NCBI GenBank assembly: GCA_021734005.1
Contig: JAIPJV010000043.1
Coordinates: forward strand, 1-10,931
Direction: 5' to 3'
From: Fidelibacterota bacterium
Lineage (GTDB): Bacteria > Fidelibacterota > UBA2242 > JAFGTP01
DNA: 10,931 bases
The translations under genes were made by a program, and so were the position numbers. Position 1 is the first letter of the stretch; every line of letters begins with the position of its first letter. Positions 1 through 7,577 of the stretch are shown here, one piece after another. Below the pieces are notes generated by a model. It did no database searches and was not told the origin of the DNA. It saw nothing but the letters and a program-made list of their open reading frames with translations.

Positions 1-305
1 AAACCGCCGCTATCAGTTAAAATCGGTTTATCCCAGGAGGAAAATTTATGCAATCCACCGGCCTTTTTGATGATTTCCATACCGGGCCGCAAATAGAGAT
101 GATAGGTATTGCCGAGAATTATTTGAGCGCTGGCTTTATTTAATTCGGCCGGCGTTAGAGTTTTTACGACACCATTAGTGCCTACTGGCATAAAAATCGG
201 TGTTCGAACTTGACCGTGATCAGTTTCAAATCGCGCTGCTCTTGCTGAAGATTTTCCAGCTTTGGCATCAATGGAAAATTGAATTCTTCCAGAATTTTGG
301 ATCAT
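1..305 (-). CDS. tgt: Queuine/preQ1 tRNA-guanine transglycosylase, N-terminal part (cut by window edge)
   Basis: Tgt exchanges guanine at the wobble position (G34) of GUN-anticodon tRNAs for preQ1, a step of queuosine synthesis, in the cytoplasm. I translated this frame myself: 101 complete codons are visible before the edge. The family signatures are clear: TPIFMPVGT at residues 35-43, VKTLTP near 47-52, ILGNTYHLYLRPG at 63-75, and LTDSGG at 96-101. Asp98 lies in the same motif as the conserved active-site Asp89 of E. coli Tgt. The catalytic nucleophile Asp and the zinc-binding cysteines lie in the missing C-terminal part. The start at 305 is supported by GGAG at 310-313, four bases upstream. 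It lies 52 bases after the radA stop on the same strand, so it probably follows radA in one transcript. Tgt is usually 370-380 residues, so roughly three quarters of the gene is outside the window. Confidence 0.94.
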   Translation of the reverse strand, partial: MIQNSGRIQFSIDAKAGKSSARAARFETDHGQVRTPIFMPVGTNGVVKTLTPAELNKASAQIILGNTYHLYLRPGMEIIKKAGGLHKFSSWDKPILTDSGG

Positions 306-357
306 TTTACTCCGTTAAATTACTATTTTTTACAGTTATTAGTTTAATAGGCACAAT

Positions 358-1701
358 CTAAAATACCAAACTAAAAAAGTGCTCAATCGAATGAACACCA
401 GTAATATTTGCATTATTTACATTTAAATTATCAGCATTGCGGCCGGGTATAAAAATATTCTCATAACCAAACTTTGCTGCCTCCTGCACGCGCTGCTTGA
501 TAAAGGGAACTGAGCGAACCTCACCGACCAGGCCAACTTCACCAATAAAGGCCGAATCAGCAGGCAAACTCACATCGCGAAAGCTGGAAGCCATAGCCGC
601 CACCAAACTTAGATTAAGGGCAGTTTCATCTATCTTCATGCCACCTACAATATTGACAAAAATGTCCTGAGTCCCCATTTGATATCCCGCTCTTTTTTCC
701 AGAACTGCGACCAGCATAGCCAGACGCTTATATCCGATTCCATGGGCTGTTCTCTGAGGATTACCATAAGATGAATTTGTAACCAAAGCCTGAATCTCAA
801 TCAATAAAGGCCGCGTACCTTCCATACTCACAGCGATGGCCGTTCCCGGAACTTCAGCTTTGCGCTCAGATAGAAAAAAGCTGGATGGGTTTTTTACTGA
901 TTTGAGGCCTTTCTCTTCCATTGAAAAAATACCAACTTCATTAGTAGAACCAAATCGATTTTTTATAGAACGCAAAACTCTGTAGAGGTCATTTTCGCCG
1001 CCTTCCAGATAGAGAACAGAATCCACCAGATGCTCCATGACTTTGGGACCAGCGATATTTCCCGACTTAGTTATATGGCCAACAAAAACTGTTATACAGC
1101 CCACTTCTTTGGCTTTTCGGGTTAATTGCCCTGAGCATTCTTTGACCTGAGTGATGCTACCGGGAATATTGTTGATCTGTTCTGAGTAAATAGTCTGAAT
1201 AGAATCGACAACAATAATATCAGGATTCATTTTATCCATGTAATGCATGATCTTTTCCAGGCTATTTTCACAGGAGAGTAAAATTTCGCCATTTTGAATA
1301 CCAACTCTTTGAGCTCTCATCCGAATTTGTTCTTCCGATTCTTCACCTGAAAAATAGATACATTTTTTATCCGTGATTTTATCCATCACCTGCAACATAA
1401 GAGTAGATTTTCCGACCCCCGGTTCTCCTCCCAACAGTAATACAGAACCACGCACAAATCCGCCCCCTAGAACCCGATCAAATTCCTGATTATAAGTTGT
1501 AATTCTTTTTATTTTTTTATGCTGACTGTCTTTAAGAGGACGAGGCTGATTTTTATTAGTTATCTTGATCTTCTGGCTCTTTTTGGAAACTTTGCGTTCT
1601 TCCATGGAGTTCCAGGCACCACAATCAGGACATTTCCCTGACCAGCGGGGATGAGTGGTACCGCATTCTGTACAATAATAGACAATTTTTTCTTTGGCCA
1701 T
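358..1701 (-). CDS. radA: DNA repair protein RadA (Sms)
   Basis: RadA is a RecA-like ATPase that promotes branch migration and processing of recombination intermediates. At 447 residues it has the usual length and all usual parts: a four-cysteine zinc finger (C10, C13, C24, C27); a lysine-rich linker at about 36-66; Walker A GGEPGVGKST at 91-100 (K98); a Walker B-like DIIVVDSIQT at 161-170; the RadA signature KNRFGS at 247-252; and a C-terminal Lon-protease-like domain from about 345 (VNIVGGMKIDET, then GEVGLVGEVRSVP at 387-399), which is non-proteolytic in this family. The start codon lies one base after the stop of the EamA transporter gene (TAA-T-ATG). Its ribosome site (AAAGGA) therefore sits inside the transporter's last codons, which suggests translational coupling. 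The protein looks intact. Identification rests on motifs and domain order and is very secure. Confidence 0.97.
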   Translation of the reverse strand: MAKEKIVYYCTECGTTHPRWSGKCPDCGAWNSMEERKVSKKSQKIKITNKNQPRPLKDSQHKKIKRITTYNQEFDRVLGGGFVRGSVLLLGGEPGVGKSTLMLQVMDKITDKKCIYFSGEESEEQIRMRAQRVGIQNGEILLSCENSLEKIMHYMDKMNPDIIVVDSIQTIYSEQINNIPGSITQVKECSGQLTRKAKEVGCITVFVGHITKSGNIAGPKVMEHLVDSVLYLEGGENDLYRVLRSIKNRFGSTNEVGIFSMEEKGLKSVKNPSSFFLSERKAEVPGTAIAVSMEGTRPLLIEIQALVTNSSYGNPQRTAHGIGYKRLAMLVAVLEKRAGYQMGTQDIFVNIVGGMKIDETALNLSLVAAMASSFRDVSLPADSAFIGEVGLVGEVRSVPFIKQRVQEAAKFGYENIFIPGRNADNLNVNNANITGVHSIEHFFSLVF

Positions 1702-1702
1702 A

Positions 1703-2647
1703 TTAGTCCTTTATTCTCCGTTTTATAAAAGCAGTATATTTTTTCCAGTCATAAATGAATAGACCTGTAAAAATTATAGCCACACCCAAAAATTCGCGTT
1801 TAGTAAAGGGTTCATCCAGCAGCCCCCAGCCAATTAAAGAGGCTGTGATTGGAGTAATAAAAGTGATGAACGCCATTTTAACAAGGGAAATCCGTTGCAA
1901 TAAATAATAGTATATCGAAAAAACTAGAGCTGAACCAAAAATTCCCAGATATAAGATTGATCCCACACTAATTGGACTGATAGCGAAATCCGCCCAGGCT
2001 CCCAGGAAAGTGCTGGTGATCAGATGAAAAATTCCACCAAATCCAAGAGAAAAAGCAGTCAGAACAACAGGATCATAATCACGCGGTCCTCTTTTGGCAA
2101 TTACTCCGGAGATTGCACCAGCCAGAACAGCAGCCAGGGTTATCAAACTTCCCATCATAACTAGATTGTTGAATATCAATTTATCATCAGATAAAATATT
2201 AATAACACCCAGAGTTGAGATTAATATTGCTCCTATTTTAACAGTTGTCAGTTCTTCACCTTTGATCAGAAAGTGTGATAATATCCCTACAACCAAAGGT
2301 AAGCCAGTCCACAAAATCGAAGACAGACTACTGGGAATATATTGCATACCAATATAAGTCAAATAATAACTAAGCCCAGCATTGAAGAAACCAACTAAAA
2401 AATAGAACAATAGATGGCGCCTATCGATAATGACCCGCCGGCCAGTTAAAAAAATATAGACAAAGAGAACACATGAAGCAGTAGTAAATCTAAGGGCCAA
2501 TCCAACCGGAGGCGGTGTATCCTCCAGTCCAATTTTAATTGCTGACCAGGTTGTGCTCCAAATAATACACAGAATTATATATAGAAAATAGTTTTTATTT
2601 TTTTTTAAAAATGATCTAAAACTTTGTTTATTATTCCTGCTCATCAT
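1703..2647 (-). CDS. EamA-family (drug/metabolite superfamily) inner-membrane transporter
   Basis: This is a 314-residue, very hydrophobic protein with about ten predicted membrane helices in two homologous halves (about 22-150 and 165-298), the standard EamA/DMT layout. Each half ends in the family pattern of a charged turn followed by a Gly-rich helix: KGEELTTVKIGAILI at 129-143 and LDEPFTKREFLGVAII at 277-292. The short basic tail (KKYTAFIKRRIKD) is probably cytoplasmic. Family members export or import amino acids, purines, sugars or drugs; the substrate cannot be read from the sequence. The gene opens with two adjacent ATG codons (2647 and 2644). Only a G-run directly touches the first ATG, so the ribosome site is weak and the exact start is uncertain by one codon or more. 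It lies directly upstream of radA with a one-base gap. Nothing ties it to DNA repair, so the linkage may be only operonic. Confidence 0.88.
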   Translation of the reverse strand: MMSRNNKQSFRSFLKKNKNYFLYIILCIIWSTTWSAIKIGLEDTPPPVGLALRFTTASCVLFVYIFLTGRRVIIDRRHLLFYFLVGFFNAGLSYYLTYIGMQYIPSSLSSILWTGLPLVVGILSHFLIKGEELTTVKIGAILISTLGVINILSDDKLIFNNLVMMGSLITLAAVLAGAISGVIAKRGPRDYDPVVLTAFSLGFGGIFHLITSTFLGAWADFAISPISVGSILYLGIFGSALVFSIYYYLLQRISLVKMAFITFITPITASLIGWGLLDEPFTKREFLGVAIIFTGLFIYDWKKYTAFIKRRIKD

Positions 2648-2676
2648 CCCCGGATTCTAAAACAATAAGTAATTTG

Positions 2677-2708
2677 AAAAAATCAGTAATATCAGCCTGA
2701 ATAGGCTG
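2677..2708 (-). terminator. Possible weak terminator after the outer-membrane protein gene
   Basis: Twenty-four bases past the stop codon of the 1033-residue gene there is a perfect 6-bp stem with a 4-base loop (CAGCCT-ATTC-AGGCTG on the minus strand, 2708-2693). A run of six T follows at 2682-2677, ten bases after the stem. The order hairpin-then-T-run is right for a minus-strand intrinsic terminator, but the stem is short and the T-run is too distant for a classical one. It may instead only stabilise the mRNA end. Confidence 0.3.
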
Positions 2709-2732
2709 TCCAGACCGATAAAATTAGCAGCT

Positions 2733-5700
2733 TTAATAATCAAGTCCAAGCGAGATATAATATTTGGGTTTTGAGAAGCTATCCATATCATAGCGCCAGG
2801 CCGTATCAATTCTCAAAAGAAAATAACCCAGGTAAATTCGAGCACCAAACCCAACTCCGCTGACCAGATCATCCATATACAGTCCGCGTTGATCATTGTG
2901 GCCGATCAATTTTAGGTCATCACTCCAGGCCGTGCCAAAATCCATAAATGTACAGCCCTGAATTCCACCTAATAACATGGGCAGCGGCCAACCTAATTTT
3001 AAATATTCAATAAAAGGATATCGAAATTCGATATTTCCGAGGAAGAATTTATTGCCCTGCCGCTCATAATACCGGGCCCCTCTCAGCGGCGTTATGATTT
3101 CAGAGTAATATAATTCTTCAGGGTTTGTTAGATCATAATCACGCTTAAACTTATAATTAAGCCAGCTGTTCATACCGCCCAGAAAATAGTTCTGCCGGTC
3201 AGCGCCCAGGCTGATTCCGGAGGCCAGCCGAAAGGCAAAAGAATAATTCCGATTTAATTTGACATACTTGCGGACATCGGCCTTTAGTTTGGTAAACTCC
3301 AGAGCATTCTGATTATATTTGGGACTGGCTACCATATCGAGGCGGGCCCGCCATCCATTAATGGGAGACAGATAACCCCACATAGAATTGTCATAAACCA
3401 AAGCTGCTCGCGGCATAATAGTATTTAATGTATTTAATTTTTCTGACTGGCCGGTAGTTAAATTTACCCAGCTTTGATGAACATTATACCACATCAAGCC
3501 CGTTTCAAAACGGGAAAATTTTGAGAAGGGGTAGGCTGTAATTAAATCAAAGCCATAATTTCTCCAGCGATACATCTGTCCACCATAGCCGTAAAAATTT
3601 GCCATGTGAAAGCCGGTGAAATAATAATCCCAGCGTTGCTGCAAATATTGATAGGTCAAGTAGTAATCACTGTCCTTGAGATCAAGATACATTTCAGTTC
3701 CGAGAGTTATCCGATGGTTGCCCAGAATATCGCTGAAGACAAACACATTGGTTCCCTGAAATCCCCAATAGGTGCTATATCCGGCCTGACTACTGACGAA
3801 ATCAAGAGTAAATTTGGTCTTGTAGTCCCGGGTCGGATATTCACCAGCTTCAGTAGTATCGCCTTCTTCAGATTTTTCTACAAATTCCCGTTGTTCCTGG
3901 GTTGTATCTTCTGTCGAAATAAAACTTTTCGGGCGAAATATATAGGATGAATAGGCCTGACTGGCTCCACCACTTCCTGAGGACTTTTGTTCATCGTCAA
4001 GAGCCGTCATCTGGTCGATTTTATCATTATTTCTCCACAGATTTTTATTTTCCAGAGCAAACTTTGTTGGTTTAATGGTATCAATCTGGGCAGCTCTTTC
4101 CAGCGGATTATTTATAGTATAGACGTCCCAGCCTCGATTAGCATATCCGGCGAATGCTATTTTCTTGCCATTTCTGGAACTCTCTGGGTAATAGCATCCG
4201 GTCAGAGCATTTGTCAGCGCTTTTACTTCACCATTGTGCATATTGAGGCTATATATATTAGAAACGCCATTAGAATCAGATGTGAAGAAAATATGATGGC
4301 CTGTTTTAGGCCAAACCGGATCACTGGAATTCCAGTTAGAAACATATAATTCTTTGATTTCATTGGATTGAATATCATAAATATAAAGATCAGTGCGATG
4401 GTCAATATTGGCTGTAGCGGGAAAATTTGTGTCATCGAATTTATTAGGATTGCGGGCTGATGCAAATACAATTTGCTGGCTATTCGGCGACCAGGAAGGC
4501 CCAAAATCAGAATACTGATCATTGGTAAGCCGAACCAGCGAATCACTTTCAATTAAATAATAATACAGATCAGTCTGTCCTTCATATAGACCGCTAAAAG
4601 CAATCTTTTCACCATCGGGTGACCAGGAGGCAGAATAGATTTCATTGACCTGTTTGATGGGAACCCGTTTAAATTCTTCTGTGTTTATGTCAATAAAAAT
4701 CAGGGCATCACTGCCACCACTTTTAGTTGCTATGACCAGCTTTTCCCCATCCGGTGACCAATCAAGTTTAGGCCGCAATATTTTCATTTCCTCAAGAGCC
4801 GGTTTATTTTGTCCCCGCAGAACCTTTTTTATTACTTTACCATCCAGAGCCGAGATCAAATATATATCCATATAATCATCACGATCAGAAATAAGAGCAA
4901 CTTTTTTACCATTTGGCGAAATAGCCGGTGCAGTATTATAGCTATTTTTTAATTTTTCATGGTCAGTCAATCGGGTTGCAAATTCTTCAATTTCCTCCCT
5001 ATCCTGCAAATCCTGCCAGTATTCTCTTTTGAGCCATTTGTGCCAGTCATTGGAGATCTCCTCAACTTTTTTGCCAAAAGTGACCTGGAAAGCCTTATCT
5101 ACTCTATGATGAGCTTTCAAATTTTTCCAAAGCTCACCGATTTTTTCAACTCCATATTTATCTACTACAAATCGGTAAAAAGATTGACCACCTTTATAGA
5201 CCAGGTAATAACGGAGCTGACTAAGGTCAGGAATCTGGGAGGCAATAACAAGATCACGCATGATCATATCCGCCCGTGTATCCCATTTCATAGAACTGTA
5301 TTCAGCAATGCCTTCATTCATCCAGAGCGGCACCTGAGTTCTGATTTTACCGGAAATAACATTTTGAATCGATCCACCGTAAATATATTCATTAATATAA
5401 ACATGGAGCAGTTCATGACGCAGAACATGCCAAAAAGCATGATAATCGCCATCAAAAGCAACTACTGCTCTATTTTTGAATAATTCTGTGACTCCCTGAA
5501 CACCTTCACCCATATAGGACTGAACAACGTTTGTTTGTTGAAAATCGCGATGAGAATTGTAGATCAAGAGCGGAACTCTGGTACTCATATTCCAGCCAAA
5601 TAATTTTGATAATCGATCGATCTGATCTTCCGCAATTGGGGCAGCAAATTCTGCCAGATTCCGACCACCTTTGTAATAAAATACGTCAAAATGCCTGGTT

Positions 5701-5834
5701 TTTAAGTACTGCCAGTCAAAATCATCGTAAGTCACCTTATTTTTTCCATACTGAGCAAAGCTAGAAACAACCAGACCCAATGTAAGTAAAATAAGGAACA
5801 ATATTTTTAATCTATTGGATAAATTTTTCATCAT
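2733..5834 (-). CDS. Secreted zincin-peptidase / TolB-propeller / Omp85-like beta-barrel outer-membrane protein
   Basis: This 1033-residue protein has four visible parts. (1) A signal peptide of about 28 residues ends in SSFAQ. (2) A peptidase MA-like (gluzincin) domain spans about 40-290, with HELLH at 140-144 and NEGIAEY at 173-179 supplying a third-ligand glutamate; the metal-site residues look intact. (3) A propeller of six PD40/TolB-type repeats begins near 302, 355, 401, 445, 505 and 549, with the SPDG-K-IAF pattern clear in several (SWSPDGEKIAFSG at 403-415). (4) A Ser/Thr/Glu-rich linker (about 615-670) leads to a C-terminal barrel (about 671-1033) resembling the Omp85/surface-antigen family: FLGGMNS at 884-890, FMDFGTAW at 963-970 and a final aromatic residue (LDY). 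Proteins with this order occur in FCB-type bacteria, but their function is not established as far as I know. The barrel should lie in the outer membrane with the other domains in the periplasm. ATG codons at 5834 and 5831 both fit the AGG ribosome site; the second has the more usual spacing. Confidence 0.88.
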   Translation of the reverse strand: MMKNLSNRLKILFLILLTLGLVVSSFAQYGKNKVTYDDFDWQYLKTRHFDVFYYKGGRNLAEFAAPIAEDQIDRLSKLFGWNMSTRVPLLIYNSHRDFQQTNVVQSYMGEGVQGVTELFKNRAVVAFDGDYHAFWHVLRHELLHVYINEYIYGGSIQNVISGKIRTQVPLWMNEGIAEYSSMKWDTRADMIMRDLVIASQIPDLSQLRYYLVYKGGQSFYRFVVDKYGVEKIGELWKNLKAHHRVDKAFQVTFGKKVEEISNDWHKWLKREYWQDLQDREEIEEFATRLTDHEKLKNSYNTAPAISPNGKKVALISDRDDYMDIYLISALDGKVIKKVLRGQNKPALEEMKILRPKLDWSPDGEKLVIATKSGGSDALIFIDINTEEFKRVPIKQVNEIYSASWSPDGEKIAFSGLYEGQTDLYYYLIESDSLVRLTNDQYSDFGPSWSPNSQQIVFASARNPNKFDDTNFPATANIDHRTDLYIYDIQSNEIKELYVSNWNSSDPVWPKTGHHIFFTSDSNGVSNIYSLNMHNGEVKALTNALTGCYYPESSRNGKKIAFAGYANRGWDVYTINNPLERAAQIDTIKPTKFALENKNLWRNNDKIDQMTALDDEQKSSGSGGASQAYSSYIFRPKSFISTEDTTQEQREFVEKSEEGDTTEAGEYPTRDYKTKFTLDFVSSQAGYSTYWGFQGTNVFVFSDILGNHRITLGTEMYLDLKDSDYYLTYQYLQQRWDYYFTGFHMANFYGYGGQMYRWRNYGFDLITAYPFSKFSRFETGLMWYNVHQSWVNLTTGQSEKLNTLNTIMPRAALVYDNSMWGYLSPINGWRARLDMVASPKYNQNALEFTKLKADVRKYVKLNRNYSFAFRLASGISLGADRQNYFLGGMNSWLNYKFKRDYDLTNPEELYYSEIITPLRGARYYERQGNKFFLGNIEFRYPFIEYLKLGWPLPMLLGGIQGCTFMDFGTAWSDDLKLIGHNDQRGLYMDDLVSGVGFGARIYLGYFLLRIDTAWRYDMDSFSKPKYYISLGLDY

Positions 5835-5863
5835 TTTTCCTACCCTTCTATATATGGGTTGAA

Positions 5864-5869
5864 ATTATA
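5864..5869 (-). promoter_or_regulatory. Possible -10 promoter box before the outer-membrane protein gene
   Basis: TATAAT on the minus strand is a perfect match to the sigma-70 -10 consensus, about 30 bases upstream of the gene's ATG, in the 119-base gap after the LPP20-like gene. No convincing -35 box sits 16-18 bases upstream, and AT-rich gaps produce such hexamers by chance. If real, the outer-membrane gene could be transcribed separately from the gene before it. Confidence 0.3.
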
Positions 5870-5953
5870 AAAGAACTTAAACACAATTACTCATTTATTC
5901 TAATGCATATTACCTGTCCTAAGTTCCTTCCAGCCTATTCAAATCAAAAAAAA

Positions 5954-7399
5954 TCAGCCCTGCAATCCCAATCCCTGAACCAATTTTTCTACAAGTTTGT
6001 CTCCAGTAGTAGTAAGAGAAGCCTGTCCAGCCTTGGCTTTGCTATTCCCGGCCGCCTTACCATTCTCCTGATAAATATCTATAACTTCCATATTTCTCAG
6101 ATCGACGAGCTTGAGAACACCTTCTGACCAGGCAAAGTGCAAACCATCCTGAACTTTATTGGAATTTGTGGATGAAATTTTTCCAAGAATAACAAAATCG
6201 ATCTCATAATTGCCTAATTTGTTTTTTATTTCCCGGGGGGATATCGTTTTAAGATTGGTTGTATTTCCAATTACTAAATTTGCATCATCAATAAAAGTAA
6301 ATCCAGCCTGATTGAGACGGGAAGTGATCGCATTCTGAAGATAATTCAGATCAGTATTATCACCGAAATTACTTTCAATGACCTGGACAAAGGCTCGATT
6401 ATCGGATTTAATATTGAAAATAGTTTCCAGAGAGTCGATACCCGTTTCCGAAAGAAAGGAAGCCTTTACTCTGATGCGAAGATCTCCGGCGGTGAGTACT
6501 TTGGATACTTTGCAGTCTGCGTAGCCCTGTGAATTGGTTTTAACATTCTGGTTTAAATGGGCTTTGCCGGACAATATTTTATAATTTACATCAAGATTTG
6601 GGATGCCATATTTGGTGCCATCTTCCATCCAGTAAACCCTGGTTCTAAGCTTCTGATTCAAAGGTTGTCCAAATTTTGCTATTTGATTTTGGTTGAACTT
6701 CTCTATATTTATGGAATTTTTAATAGATTTTATCTGGTTATCGGCATTCTGATAAATCCGGGTCACCCGACCTTGCTGGCCTGGTTTTAGGCCCGTAATT
6801 TTTGTCATCGGTTCTACATTATTTTTGATTTCTTCGAGAAGATCAAGACCGTGAAACACCTGCCCATTTTTACAATATTGCAAAGCCTTTGAGTAATTAG
6901 TCTGGCTCAATTGTTCAGTTTCAGTGATGATCTCATCCATAAATTTATTATGCTTTTTTTCTGAAAAAGGCACCCGCACATAGACTTTATAGAGTAACTC
7001 AGATTGGAACATTCCGGTCTTCCTCTTCCATTTTTCTGTATAGATTTGATCCGGTTCAACTGCAATAATATTGCGGGCAACTACCTGAACTCTGGACTTT
7101 GTAAAACTGGAACTAAAGTCTTCTTTGCCCCGGCTTTCGACAATATTATCAACAAAGCGGGATTCGATCATGCCGCCCAGAGATTCTATTATTTGCCTTC
7201 GAGCATCTTTTATGGCCTGCTGCCGGGCGTCTTGTTCAGATTTGCTTAGATCAGATATGCCAATATAAATATTCGGATAATTCTGATCAACCCAGGCCGG
7301 TCTTTTTTCCCGGCTTACTCTCTCCTGAGCGATGATTATCTGCCCAAAAAATAAAAAAAATAGTAAAAAAAATATTAATAAAGAGGAAATTTTTTTCAT
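5954..7399 (-). CDS. Secreted LPP20-like protein with Ig-like and CsgG/FlgT-like regions
   Basis: I place the start at 7399, giving 481 residues, because it opens directly with a classical signal peptide (MKKISSLLIFFLLFFLFFGQ, ending near IAQ). The frame stays open upstream to an ATG at 7558, but that extension runs through a perfect DNA hairpin and AT-rich non-coding sequence. The mature protein shows three regions: residues about 35-147 resemble the LPP20 domain (an Ala/Arg-rich helix ARQQAIKDARRQIIESLGG, then strands ending in YKVYVRVPF); about 244-333 looks like a bacterial Ig-like (Big-1 type) module (GIPNLDVNYKILSGKA, then TNSQGYADCKV); about 333-481 resembles the alpha/beta fold of CsgG/FlgT/TolB-N relatives, with a Gly/Ala-rich end. 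There is no lipobox, so it is probably a soluble periplasmic or peripherally bound protein. LPP20-fold proteins occur in envelope and flagellar assemblies; no exact role can be claimed. It lies between lepB and the outer-membrane protein gene, all in the same direction. Confidence 0.72.
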   Translation of the reverse strand: MKKISSLLIFFLLFFLFFGQIIIAQERVSREKRPAWVDQNYPNIYIGISDLSKSEQDARQQAIKDARRQIIESLGGMIESRFVDNIVESRGKEDFSSSFTKSRVQVVARNIIAVEPDQIYTEKWKRKTGMFQSELLYKVYVRVPFSEKKHNKFMDEIITETEQLSQTNYSKALQYCKNGQVFHGLDLLEEIKNNVEPMTKITGLKPGQQGRVTRIYQNADNQIKSIKNSINIEKFNQNQIAKFGQPLNQKLRTRVYWMEDGTKYGIPNLDVNYKILSGKAHLNQNVKTNSQGYADCKVSKVLTAGDLRIRVKASFLSETGIDSLETIFNIKSDNRAFVQVIESNFGDNTDLNYLQNAITSRLNQAGFTFIDDANLVIGNTTNLKTISPREIKNKLGNYEIDFVILGKISSTNSNKVQDGLHFAWSEGVLKLVDLRNMEVIDIYQENGKAAGNSKAKAGQASLTTTGDKLVEKLVQGLGLQG

Positions 7400-7524
7400 A
7401 ATCCACTCATTTTGTTTTATATAATGCATCACTACATACAATATAAGATATAAAAAAAATAAGGGATTTTCATTAAGTATTTGATTTTGATGGAATTTAT
7501 TTTTACGATGAATGTTTTTTAGAA

Positions 7525-7560
7525 TTATGCTGCCATTCCAAAGTTGAAATGGCAGCATAA
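7525..7560. other. Perfect 13-bp inverted repeat (hairpin) between lepB and the LPP20-like gene
   Basis: The arms 7525-7537 (TTATGCTGCCATT) and 7548-7560 (AATGGCAGCATAA) are exactly complementary around a 10-base loop. The repeat starts 17 bases past the lepB stop and lies 126 bases before the LPP20-like start. On the minus strand, the direction of all genes, only a poor T-stretch (TTCT, then six A) follows it. On the plus strand it is followed by an ATTTTTATTT tract and would be a good intrinsic terminator, but no plus-strand gene precedes it. It could terminate or protect the lepB transcript end, block antisense transcription, or be a protein-binding palindrome. The structure is certain; the role is open. 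Confidence 0.75.
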
Positions 7561-7577
7561 AATATTTTTATTTGCCT

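Noticed and set aside
4223..4552. 109-residue minus-strand frame inside the outer-membrane protein gene
   Set aside because: It is a shifted frame within the TolB-like propeller region, where the main frame keeps the repeat motifs without interruption. There is no sign of a frameshift.
4959..5483. 174-residue open frame on the plus strand inside the outer-membrane protein gene
   Set aside because: It is fully antisense to a gene with clear domains, its translation shows no recognisable family features, and other plus-strand frames in the window behave the same way.
5946..5953. Run of eight T on the minus strand directly after the LPP20-like stop codon, as a terminator
   Set aside because: I could find no stem-loop of useful length immediately before it, so an intrinsic terminator is not supported.
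7400..7524. Promoter in the AT-rich gap before the LPP20-like gene
   Set aside because: Several TATA-like hexamers occur, but none has a credible -35 element at proper spacing; in such AT-rich DNA this is expected by chance.
7400..7558. Extended N-terminus of the LPP20-like protein (start at 7558, 53 extra residues)
   Set aside because: The extension begins inside the perfect hairpin, runs through very AT-rich sequence, and would bury a classical signal peptide at residue 54. The start at 7399 is far more likely.
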